Source: Clostridium cibarium
Lineage (GTDB): Bacteria > Bacillota > Clostridia > Clostridiales > Clostridiaceae
Length of the DNA stretch: 64,000 bases
NCBI RefSeq assembly: GCF_014836335.1
Contig: NZ_JACSRA010000022.1
Coordinates: 16,259-80,258, forward strand
Direction: 5' to 3'
Shown here: positions 1 through 7,980 of the stretch, one piece after another
Numbering within the stretch: position 1 is the stretch's first letter
Layout: each line of letters begins with the position of its first letter
Made by a program: the position numbers and the translations under genes
The notes under the pieces: model-generated
Seen by the model: the letters and a program-made list of their open reading frames with translations, nothing else
Told to the model about the DNA's origin: nothing
Databases searched by the model: none

Positions 1-77
1 CATTCATAGAAGCCTTAAGAAATAAGGGGTTTCATAATAATATAAAAAATTATAGATTTATAATAGTGGGTTGGTAA
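1..77 (+). CDS. possible C-terminal tail of an upstream gene
   Basis: An open frame enters from the left edge and ends in TAA at 75-77, giving about 25 residues ending in FIIVGW. It has no start in the window and is too short to identify. Its position just before a CRISPR leader would fit the end of a cas gene, but no Cas motif is visible, so that is only inference. It may equally be chance coding in AT-rich leader DNA. Confidence 0.2.
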   Translation, partial: FIEALRNKGFHNNIKNYRFIIVGW

Positions 78-149
78 ATTTTTTATACAATGGCTCTATT
101 ACTGAAGTTGGATATGATATAATAAAGTAAGAATGAAGAAATTACAAGC
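78..149 (+). promoter_or_regulatory. probable CRISPR leader
   Basis: This AT-rich, apparently non-coding stretch lies directly before the first perfect repeat. The other end of the array carries a decayed repeat, and decay at the leader-distal end is the usual pattern, so the leader and its promoter should lie here, with transcription on the + strand. The leader may also extend to the left beyond position 78. Confidence 0.5.
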
Positions 150-2329
150 ATTAACTATTAACATGAGATGTATTTAAATTTTAAATTCCTTATTGCATAA
201 TCTACTGCTTGCATATTAACTATTAACATGAGATGTATTTAAATTATCGAAAAGTTCTGTAAAAGTAATATGTTCATATTATTAACTATTAACATGAGAT
301 GTATTTAAATTCGAAAAAATAATTTACAGGTACATTTAACGCTTTATTAACTATTAACATGAGATGTATTTAAATGCAAGTGTATATCTTTCACACATAT
401 TAAAATCATTATTAACTATTAACATGAGATGTATTTAAATAAAACATTTTTATTATCTAATTTTAAGAAATATTTAATTAACTATTAACATGAGATGTAT
501 TTAAATTGGGTTTACTCCTTTCTATATTCTTCTATCTGCAAATTAACTATTAACATGAGATGTATTTAAATTATTAAGCGCCTACTTTCTTTTGACAACT
601 TGTGCATTAACTATTAACATGAGATGTATTTAAATTTGTTATGTGGAAGAAAAAAGAAGTTAAAGAGATTAATTAACTATTAACATGAGATGTATTTAAA
701 TTAAAGATATATGCAATGGAGTGTATAGTGTTATGAAATTAACTATTAACATGAGATGTATTTAAATTTTTTATAATCTACAGCAAATTTGATATTATAT
801 AGAATTAACTATTAACATGAGATGTATTTAAATGTTATATATCTTTTTGAACCGTCCTGTGCATCATATTAACTATTAACATGAGATGTATTTAAATAAT
901 CTACAAATTGCTTAACACATTATTGGTGTAAATTAACTATTAACATGAGATGTATTTAAATAAGTGTTAGTGGTAGTAAACTTCATTATGTTTTTTTATT
1001 AACTATTAACATGAGATGTATTTAAATTAAGCTAATACATTTGCATAAAAAGGATTTTTAACATTAACTATTAACATGAGATGTATTTAAATTTAGGAAG
1101 TATGAGCCGGGCTGCCATATATGTGGATTAACTATTAACATGAGATGTATTTAAATCTTCCTCCTTTACTTAATAAATCCTAGTGCATTTAATTAACTAT
1201 TAACATGAGATGTATTTAAATGTAAAATTCCAAACGATTGGAGATTAGAGAGATCATTAACTATTAACATGAGATGTATTTAAATCAATAATAGCTAAAG
1301 AAGTTCCGATTGCAATAAGATTAACTATTAACATGAGATGTATTTAAATCTCTTTTTTCTGTTGTTTTAAGTACATAAATAAAATTAACTATTAACATGA
1401 GATGTATTTAAATTTTTTTCTAATAAATCTTGATAGTTTTTCTCTCTTTATTAACTATTAACATGAGATGTATTTAAATTTTGAAGCCACAGTTAATGAT
1501 TTAGATGGTGAAAGATTAACTATTAACATGAGATGTATTTAAATCTTGCCAATGCTTTAGATACTACATTGGATAACCTAATTAACTATTAACATGAGAT
1601 GTATTTAAATGAAAATAAAGGAGAGGTTAAAATGGTAGAACTAAAAATTAACTATTAACATGAGATGTATTTAAATATTATGGAGAGCGATTTAGAGTAT
1701 ATACGAAAAGTAATTAACTATTAACATGAGATGTATTTAAATAAGTTTTGCTGGAAAAGGAGGTACATATGGTTATGGATTAACTATTAACATGAGATGT
1801 ATTTAAATTTAACTATATTGTTAAAGTAAACTGAATACCTTATATTAACTATTAACATGAGATGTATTTAAATTGTACACAATATAATTTATGTGTATTA
1901 AGACATTTTATTAACTATTAACATGAGATGTATTTAAATTTTATAGTAAAAGATAATGTTTTGAAACAACTTGGATTAACTATTAACATGAGATGTATTT
2001 AAATACATATAATTCCGCAGCTATATAACACTTCTAACGTATTAACTATTAACATGAGATGTATTTAAATAGGTAGTGGTAAGAGTTGTTTTGCTATCTG
2101 TGAAGATTAACTATTAACATGAGATGTATTTAAATATATAAATCAATACCAGTTCGTAAATTATTTTTTCATTAACTATTAACATGAGATGTATTTAAAT
2201 GATGGAAAAGATATTAAATTTAGTGTAAACCCAGTATTAACTATTAACATGAGATGTATTTAAATAAGCCAGCTGGAATTGTTATTGGAAGAGTAAAAGA
2301 TTAACTATTAACATGAGATGTATTTAAAT
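150..2329 (+). CRISPR. CRISPR array, 34 repeats and 33 spacers
   Basis: The 30-nt repeat begins ATTAACTATT, has AACATGAGAT in the middle and ends GTATTTAAAT. I counted 34 intact copies, starting at 150, 215, 281, 346, 411, 477 and so on to 2300. Spacers are 34-36 nt. The repeat resembles those of clostridial type I-B arrays, so the expected 5' handle of the crRNA would come from the 3' end (ATTTAAAT). All copies look identical and no spacer appears duplicated, which suggests an array that is still maintained. No cas gene lies downstream; they must be upstream of the window or elsewhere. Confidence 0.98.
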
Positions 2330-2361
2330 AGACTTGGATTTTTTCTTTCTGATTTAATATC

Positions 2362-2391
2362 ACATATTATTAACATGCCACATATTTACCA
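2362..2391 (+). repeat. degenerate terminal CRISPR repeat
   Basis: After the last intact repeat and a 32-nt interval, the sequence matches the repeat at about 19 of 30 positions. It keeps the core ATTAACATG and the block TATTTA in register. Such decayed copies normally mark the leader-distal end of an array, and this one fixes the array orientation. Confidence 0.7.
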
Positions 2392-2492
2392 TTCTCCTTA
2401 AAACTCACAAAATTTTTATTGCATTTAGCGCTTTAGTATGATAAAGTATTAAATAAGTAAGAAACATAAAGCATATTTAAGGGGTGGCAAAA

Positions 2493-3290
2493 ATGAACTT
2501 AAAAAACTTATTTAAAAAAGGATTAATCATAACAATGATTGGAACACTAGCTATAGGCATGGTTGCTTGTGGGAGTGATAAGAATAAAATAAAAACTTTA
2601 GATAAAGACGAAATAGTATTAGGTTTTGATGATACTTTTGTACCAATGGGATTTAAAGGCAATGATGGAAATTACACAGGTTTTGATATTGAGTTATCTG
2701 AAGCTGTAGGCAAAAAGTTAAATAAAAAGATTACTTTTCAACCTATAGATTGGACAATGAAAGAATCAGAACTTAAGAATGGAAATATAGATTTAATCTG
2801 GAATGGTTATTCAGTTACTGAAGATAGAAAGAAAGAAGTTGATTTTTCTAAATCATACTTAAAAAATAGACAAGTAATTATTACTTTAGCCAATTCTAAT
2901 ATAAGTTCAAAAGAAGACTTAAAAGGGAAAAAGGTAGCAGCTCAAGATCAATCAAGTGCAATTGATGCAATAGGTGATTACAAAGATAACTTTAAAGAGT
3001 TAGTTACATTTTCAACTAATGATGAAGCGCTAAGAGATTTAGAAGCTGGTAGAAGTGATGCAGTAGTTGCAGATGAAATTCTTTCAAGATATTATATAAA
3101 TCTTAAAGGTGAAACTAAATATAAAGTTTTAAGTGATGATTTTGGTGATGAAGAATACGCTGTAGGTATCAGAAAAGGCGATAAAGAATTCTTAGATGCG
3201 TTTAATAAGGCATATGAAGAAGTAGTAGCAGACGGAACAGCTTCAGAAATCTCTAAAAAATGGTTTGGTGAAGATATAATACAAAAGTAA
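2493..3290 (+). CDS. polar amino-acid ABC transporter, substrate-binding lipoprotein
   Basis: This is a 265-aa periplasmic-binding-protein-3 family protein that captures an extracellular amino acid (or cystine) for the importer encoded by the next two genes. The N-terminus is basic and hydrophobic, followed by a lipobox (GMVAC), so it should be lipid-anchored outside the membrane. Family-type blocks such as GFDIELSEAVG and the C-terminal SEISKKWFGEDI are visible. The ATG at 2493 is chosen over an in-frame GTG at 2484 because the AGGGGTGG ribosome site overlaps that GTG. It is followed after 32 nt by the permease gene. The ligand cannot be told from the sequence. Confidence 0.93.
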   Translation: MNLKNLFKKGLIITMIGTLAIGMVACGSDKNKIKTLDKDEIVLGFDDTFVPMGFKGNDGNYTGFDIELSEAVGKKLNKKITFQPIDWTMKESELKNGNIDLIWNGYSVTEDRKKEVDFSKSYLKNRQVIITLANSNISSKEDLKGKKVAAQDQSSAIDAIGDYKDNFKELVTFSTNDEALRDLEAGRSDAVVADEILSRYYINLKGETKYKVLSDDFGDEEYAVGIRKGDKEFLDAFNKAYEEVVADGTASEISKKWFGEDIIQK

Positions 3291-3322
3291 TTTTTAAAGT
3301 ACTGGAAGGTGGATGTCCCTAT

Positions 3323-3997
3323 ATGAACACGATAATTGAATTTATTAATCAATCAATGAATACGACAGTGGAGTTAATGCCACAATTACTTGAAGGTTTA
3401 ATAATGACTTTAAAGGTATTTGTACTTACTTTAATTCTTTCTATTCCACTTGGAATAGTAGTTTCATTAGGAAGAATTTCTAAGGTGAAAATAATAAAAA
3501 GCATAACAGGAGTTTATGTTTTAATAATGAGGGGGACCCCACTTCTCTTACAATTAGTATTTATATTTTTTGGTTTGCCTCTATTAGGTATAAATATAGA
3601 AAGATTTCTAGCGGCACTAGTAGCTTTTGTACTTAATTATGCTGCATATTTTGGTGAAATCTTTAGAGGTGGAATACTTTCAATAGATAAAGGACAATAT
3701 GAAGGAGCAGAAGTTTTAGGTTTATCTTCAAAGGACACTTTCCTTAGAATAATATTACCTCAAGCTTTTAAGAGAATAATACCACCAGTGGCAAATGAGA
3801 TAATTACTTTAGTTAAGGATACCTCCTTAGTATATGTAGTAGGACTGGATGAACTTCTTAAAATTGCAAAAGCAGCTTCTAATAAACTTTCTTCATTGCT
3901 TCCTTTGCTATTAGTAGGTGTTGTTTATTTATTACTTATAGCTATATTTACTAAGTTGCTTTCTAAAGTAGAAGAAAAATATAACTATTACGAGTAG
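3323..3997 (+). CDS. amino-acid ABC transporter permease
   Basis: This 224-aa integral membrane protein belongs to the His/Glu/Gln/Arg/opine permease family. It has about five hydrophobic segments and the cytoplasmic EAA loop (EGAEVLGLSSKDTFLRIILP) that docks on the ATPase. The MRGTPLLLQLVF block is typical of the family. It sits between the binding-protein and ATPase genes, 11 nt before the latter, and carries a GGAAGGTGG ribosome site. Confidence 0.94.
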   Translation: MNTIIEFINQSMNTTVELMPQLLEGLIMTLKVFVLTLILSIPLGIVVSLGRISKVKIIKSITGVYVLIMRGTPLLLQLVFIFFGLPLLGINIERFLAALVAFVLNYAAYFGEIFRGGILSIDKGQYEGAEVLGLSSKDTFLRIILPQAFKRIIPPVANEIITLVKDTSLVYVVGLDELLKIAKAASNKLSSLLPLLLVGVVYLLLIAIFTKLLSKVEEKYNYYE

Positions 3998-4008
3998 GAG
4001 GAAAGACT

Positions 4009-4692
4009 ATGTTAAAGATAACTGGGCTTAGAAAAAGTTTTAAAAATACTGAGGTCTTAAAGGGTGTTGATTTAACTGTAAAAGCTGGAGAGACTTTAGT
4101 TATAGTAGGTCCATCTGGTGGAGGTAAAACAACATTGTTAAGATGTGTTAATGCCTTAGAAAAAGCGGATAAAGGGACAATTGAGATAAATGGTAAAAAG
4201 TTATGTTATGAAGGAAAATATGTAGATAAAAATGGGCTTAAAGATATAAGAAGAGATGTCGGAATGGTTTTTCAAGGGTATAATCTTTTTCCTCATATGA
4301 GTGTTTTAGAAAATCTTATTGAAGCTCCTCAAAGGGTCTTTGGAGTATCTAAAGAAAAGGCCATAGAAAATTCCAGAGAAATTTTAGGATTTTTAGGTCT
4401 TAGTGATAAGGAAAATAATTATCCGTTTGAATTATCAGGAGGACAAAAGCAAAGAGTTGCAATTGGTAGAGCGTTAGCGTTAGAGCCAAAACTAATGTGT
4501 TTTGATGAACCGACATCAGCATTAGATCCAAGTTTAACTGATGAGGTGGGAAAGCTAATTAAAAGTTTAAATCTTAAAGGTATGTCTAATCTTATAATAA
4601 CTCATGATATGGAATTTGCTAAGAAAGTAGCAGATAGAATTTTTTCAATGGATAAAGGAGTATTAAAGGAAGGCCTTATCTTTGAAGAGTAA
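4009..4692 (+). CDS. amino-acid ABC transporter ATP-binding protein
   Basis: The 227-aa ATPase powers the importer of the two genes before it. Walker A (GPSGGGKTT, about residues 35-43), the Q-loop (VFQGYNLFPHMSVLEN), the ABC signature (LSGGQKQR) and Walker B (LMCFDEPTSALD) are all intact, and the switch His is in IITHDMEFA. Length and motifs match GlnQ/HisP-type subunits. It is the last gene of a three-gene operon that ends at a terminator at 4712. Confidence 0.95.
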   Translation: MLKITGLRKSFKNTEVLKGVDLTVKAGETLVIVGPSGGGKTTLLRCVNALEKADKGTIEINGKKLCYEGKYVDKNGLKDIRRDVGMVFQGYNLFPHMSVLENLIEAPQRVFGVSKEKAIENSREILGFLGLSDKENNYPFELSGGQKQRVAIGRALALEPKLMCFDEPTSALDPSLTDEVGKLIKSLNLKGMSNLIITHDMEFAKKVADRIFSMDKGVLKEGLIFEE

Positions 4693-4711
4693 ATTCATAT
4701 TTGTAAAAGGG

Positions 4712-4743
4712 TATAACAAATTTAATTGTTATATCTTTTTTTT
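4712..4743 (+). terminator. terminator of the amino-acid ABC operon
   Basis: The stem TATAACAA / TTGTTATA with a 6-nt loop is followed by a run of eight T. Confidence 0.85.
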
Positions 4744-4824
4744 GTTATGTCAAAAAGCTTGTTTAAGGATTTTAGAAGGTATATACTTATTATGTAAAAA
4801 TATACAAATTACAGGGGGAGAAAA

Positions 4825-5184
4825 ATGGGAATTAAAGCACAAAAAACAAAAATGATTGGAAGTTTACTAGCTGTTACAACTACATTTGTAATTGGGTACA
4901 ATTTAATATTTTCTAAAGCTATTACTGTTCATGCACTGGAAGATATAAGTATAACTGTTAAGGATAATGTTTCGTTACAAGATAAAGAAAGTACAGATGA
5001 AACTTATAGAATAAATTTAGAAAATGCCAATAAAGCTATGGAAATTCTTCACAAGGATCATTGGAATATAGACAAATTTAAACCAGCACAAGATGCTATC
5101 AATAAATTACCTGAAGGTGATGAAAATAGAATAAAACTTCAGAAGGAATATGATGTTTACTGGATATTGAGAAGTATTTATTAA
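4825..5184 (+). CDS. small exported or membrane-anchored protein of unknown function
   Basis: This 119-aa protein has a basic N-terminus and a hydrophobic stretch (about residues 11-30, GSLLAVTTTFVIGYNLIF), then VHALED, where a signal peptidase could cut. The mature part is polar and probably helical, with no Cys. A GGGGGAG ribosome site precedes the ATG. I do not recognise the family. It stands alone between the ABC operon terminator and the promoter element of the secretion operon. It could be a substrate or accessory of that locus, but only its position suggests this. Confidence 0.7.
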   Translation: MGIKAQKTKMIGSLLAVTTTFVIGYNLIFSKAITVHALEDISITVKDNVSLQDKESTDETYRINLENANKAMEILHKDHWNIDKFKPAQDAINKLPEGDENRIKLQKEYDVYWILRSIY

Positions 5185-5226
5185 TTATAATGTGTTTATA
5201 AAGCTATTTTTTGGTATAAGCTTATA

Positions 5227-5306
5227 GGACCATAGTCTTAAAATCTTAGGACTATGGTCACTTTTTTGCCCTTATTGAGGAAAAGGAACAAAAAACGGTT
5301 TATAAT
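5227..5306 (+). promoter_or_regulatory. secretion-locus promoter 1 with GGAC direct repeat
   Basis: GGACCATAGTC starts at 5227 and GGACTATGGTCAC at 5249, a period of 22 bp. Exactly 39 nt after the second copy comes a TATAAT -10 box (5301-5306). There is no good -35; an AGGAA block lies in its place. The two copies also form an inverted repeat followed by six T (5262-5267), so the element may also end transcription from the small gene upstream. The same architecture recurs at 12615-12694 and 14179-14258. Confidence 0.75.
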
Positions 5307-5346
5307 TTTGATATATACGGAAAAAAGTATATCTAGGAGGGATAGA

Positions 5347-6627
5347 ATGAGGAACATGTTTAGTGAATATAGAGATAACTCAAGTATTAACTATACGTTG
5401 GATGATAGAAATATTTTTTCAGATGTTGGATATAAGGTATTAAGAAATGAAGATACCAATGGGTTTATTAAGTGTGTAAAGGTATCACATAATGGAAAAT
5501 TAAAATTAGTATATGATATTTCAGGATATAGAGATCTTTTTACATTATCTAAAGAAATGTCTTTAGATAGTTTTTTTACAGTAATATCAAGACTATTATC
5601 CATTGTAAATGGTGTTAAAGAAAATGGATTTATGGAATATAAAAATATAGATTCTAGTATGAGCAGTATATTTGTAGATATAAACAATTTAAATGTTTAT
5701 ATGATATATCTTCCATTAAGTTATTATGGAGATAAGTCAGAAGAGACTTTTGTAAGTGAATTAAAAAATAACATAGTTCAACTTATGAATATTAATAGAA
5801 ATCTGCAAGGGCAAAATATAAATATTTTAAGGAATAACTTATTGAGTTCAAAACCATTAGAATTTGTTTTAAAGGAATTAAATAACAGAGGTAGAAATGA
5901 AGAGATTAGTCAAATTTCTATTAATATAAATCCTAATGTTAAAAAGAAAAAATCACCTTTTGCAGTTTTCGAAAAGCTATTTTCTAAAAAGAAAGAAAAA
6001 ACAAGTAATATGAATATGCAGAACATGAACATGCAAAACAGATCTGTTGAAGAGTATCAGAATAATTCAATCAATTCAATTAATCAACAACAAGGTAATA
6101 TTAATTTTCAGCAAGCCAATCTTAATTTTCAAGAAGGTAATGGGAATTTTCAGCAAAGTAATAATAACTTTAACCAAGCAGTTGAACAACCAATTATGAA
6201 TATGGCTCCTCCTATGGAACCTCAAACGCCTATGGGTAATTATATAAATAACCAGACATCAGCTGTTTCAGAGGAAATATATGATGAAGAAACTTCATTA
6301 TTATATGATAAAAATGATAATGGTGGAAGTTTGGTTTTAAAGGGGATTAATACTCCAGTGCCAATAAGTTTCATAGTAGACAGAGATGAGTATCTTATAG
6401 GAGCAAGTAAAGATTTAGTTGATGGGTTTATAGGGTTTAATAAGGCAGTAAGCAGAAGACATTGTAAGGTTATAAATAGAAATGATTCGTATTATATTCA
6501 GGATGTGGGTAGTTCTAATGGAACTTTTGTTAATTCAAGGAGACTTAGAAGAGATGTAGCTACTAAAATAAGTTATGGAGATAAGGTTACCATTGCCAAT
6601 ATAGATTTTATGGTTATGGAAATGTAG
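5347..6627 (+). CDS. DUF6382/FHA-domain protein of a type VII secretion locus
   Basis: This is a 426-aa cytoplasmic protein. The N-terminal ~190 residues (GYKVLRN...LKLVYDISGYRDLF) look like the DUF6382 domain, which is frequently joined to FHA domains in Firmicutes and may be related to the EssB/YukC pseudokinase fold. A low-complexity Asn/Gln/Met linker follows (about residues 215-310). A C-terminal FHA domain (about 335-420) has the GASK, SRRHC and SSNGTFVN motifs that bind phosphothreonine. ATG 5347 is chosen for its AGGAGG site; a longer frame back to 5254 would run through the promoter element. It is the first gene of the FHA-ATPase-YukD-EssC operon and is probably a scaffold or regulatory subunit. 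Confidence 0.85.
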   Translation: MRNMFSEYRDNSSINYTLDDRNIFSDVGYKVLRNEDTNGFIKCVKVSHNGKLKLVYDISGYRDLFTLSKEMSLDSFFTVISRLLSIVNGVKENGFMEYKNIDSSMSSIFVDINNLNVYMIYLPLSYYGDKSEETFVSELKNNIVQLMNINRNLQGQNINILRNNLLSSKPLEFVLKELNNRGRNEEISQISININPNVKKKKSPFAVFEKLFSKKKEKTSNMNMQNMNMQNRSVEEYQNNSINSINQQQGNINFQQANLNFQEGNGNFQQSNNNFNQAVEQPIMNMAPPMEPQTPMGNYINNQTSAVSEEIYDEETSLLYDKNDNGGSLVLKGINTPVPISFIVDRDEYLIGASKDLVDGFIGFNKAVSRRHCKVINRNDSYYIQDVGSSNGTFVNSRRLRRDVATKISYGDKVTIANIDFMVMEM

Positions 6628-6645
6628 ATTTTAGGGGGGATTAGG

Positions 6646-7695
6646 ATGAATAAACTATCAATTATGTTAGTTGACTTAGATGAAAAATATTTGATGCCAA
6701 TTGAGTTGAAATTTATAGAAGAACTAGAAGATAAAGTGGATATTATAGTTATTTCAGATAAAGAATATTTGAAGGAGTATTTTAGTTCACCTAAAAAGGT
6801 CGATGTATTAGTCATTAATGAAAACTTATATACAGATGAGTTTGAAAAACATAATATAGGAAATACATTTATTTTAATGGAGAATGAAGGTGAAGGAAGC
6901 ACTGAAAACCTTAATATCCATAGAATTTATAAATATAAAAGTGTTAAGAAATTGTATAGTGACATAATGAATAACAGTGTTACTAAATCAATGGAGTTAT
7001 TAAATAAAATAGAAGATACCAAAGTGTTTATGGTATATTCACCAGCTGGCGGGAGTGGAAAAACAACAGTTGGCATTGGACTTGCAGCAGCACTTACAGG
7101 AGTAAATAGAAAGGTTCTCTATATAAGTACAGAAAGTTTACAAAGTTTTTATTTTACGAAAGATGAGAGATATTGTCAAAATGGCTTTGATAAACTGATG
7201 ATTTCAAGAGAAGAAAATATACTAGATAGCTTAGAAAGTGTTATTGATAATAATATTTTTGATTACTTATTACCCTTCAGACAAGCACTTTCATCTATTA
7301 ACATAAAGCTTTCAGATTATGAATTTCTAATTGATAAAATCAAGTCTTCTGGGAAGTATGACTATATTATAGTAGATACTTCTTCGGACCTTACAGCAGA
7401 AAAATCAATGTTAATGAGTAATAGTGATAAGGTTATAATTTTAGCTGGGCAAGGGCGTGAAGAGGCTATAAAGCTTAATTCTCTTTTATTTAATATAGAT
7501 TGTTCAAATGAAAATAAATTTATATTTATATGTAATAAATACCTTGAAAGTAAAGAGAATTATTTAATTAAAGATGAATTTCTAAATAAATGTAACATAG
7601 TTGAATATATCGAGTATTTTAATCAAGAAAATATTACAGTCCAATTTTTAGCAAATAATGTTCACTTTAATAAGCTTGCATATATGATAAGCTAG
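6646..7695 (+). CDS. CpaE/ParA-like P-loop ATPase of the secretion operon
   Basis: The 349-aa protein has an N-terminal ~120-residue part resembling a degenerate receiver domain, then a MinD/ParA-type ATPase core. The core shows a deviant Walker A (SPAGGSGKTT, about residues 132-141) and a DTSSDLTAE block in the switch II/Walker B position. The layout is like CpaE of pilus systems, which positions secretion machinery at the membrane. It lies 18 nt after the FHA gene and 12 nt before the YukD gene, so it is co-transcribed. A role in placing or powering the EssC apparatus is inference; this ATPase is not part of the classical Firmicute type VII set. Confidence 0.82.
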   Translation: MNKLSIMLVDLDEKYLMPIELKFIEELEDKVDIIVISDKEYLKEYFSSPKKVDVLVINENLYTDEFEKHNIGNTFILMENEGEGSTENLNIHRIYKYKSVKKLYSDIMNNSVTKSMELLNKIEDTKVFMVYSPAGGSGKTTVGIGLAAALTGVNRKVLYISTESLQSFYFTKDERYCQNGFDKLMISREENILDSLESVIDNNIFDYLLPFRQALSSINIKLSDYEFLIDKIKSSGKYDYIIVDTSSDLTAEKSMLMSNSDKVIILAGQGREEAIKLNSLLFNIDCSNENKFIFICNKYLESKENYLIKDEFLNKCNIVEYIEYFNQENITVQFLANNVHFNKLAYMIS

Positions 7696-7707
7696 GAGGA
7701 ATTAGAT

Positions 7708-7980
7708 ATGAACAAAGCAATAATTAGATTATATATACATAAGAGAAATAAGAAAGTTGATATAGAAGTTCCTTTAGATATAACTGCTAATGATTTAGTT
7801 ATAGCACTAAATAAAGCCTATAACTTAGGAATAAATACAGATAATATGATGGAAGTATATCTAAAATCAGAAAATCCAATAGCTCTCCTTAAGGGAAATA
7901 GAACCTTAGAAGATTTTAAGATTAGAAATGGATCGATTATAAACATTACAGGTGAGGAGAGAGATAATTTTGGACAATAA
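7708..7980 (+). CDS. esaB: YukD/EsaB ubiquitin-like type VII secretion protein
   Basis: This 90-aa protein has the length and pattern of YukD/EsaB (alternating strands, KVDIEVPLDITANDLVIALNKAY, a C-terminal LEDFKIRNGSIINI). Members have a ubiquitin fold without the terminal GG and are small cytosolic components of Firmicute type VII systems. The gene overlaps the start of essC, as in other loci. An AGGAGG site precedes the ATG. Confidence 0.88.
   Translation: MNKAIIRLYIHKRNKKVDIEVPLDITANDLVIALNKAYNLGINTDNMMEVYLKSENPIALLKGNRTLEDFKIRNGSIINITGEERDNFGQ

Noticed and set aside
1..77. Confident call of the left-edge frame as Cas2 or another Cas protein
   Set aside because: Only about 25 residues are visible and none is diagnostic; kept only as a low-confidence tail.
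5254..5346. Upstream extension of the FHA gene from a GTG at 5254
   Set aside because: It would place the -10 box and ribosome site inside the gene, and the added residues have no family match; the ATG at 5347 has an AGGAGG site at correct distance.
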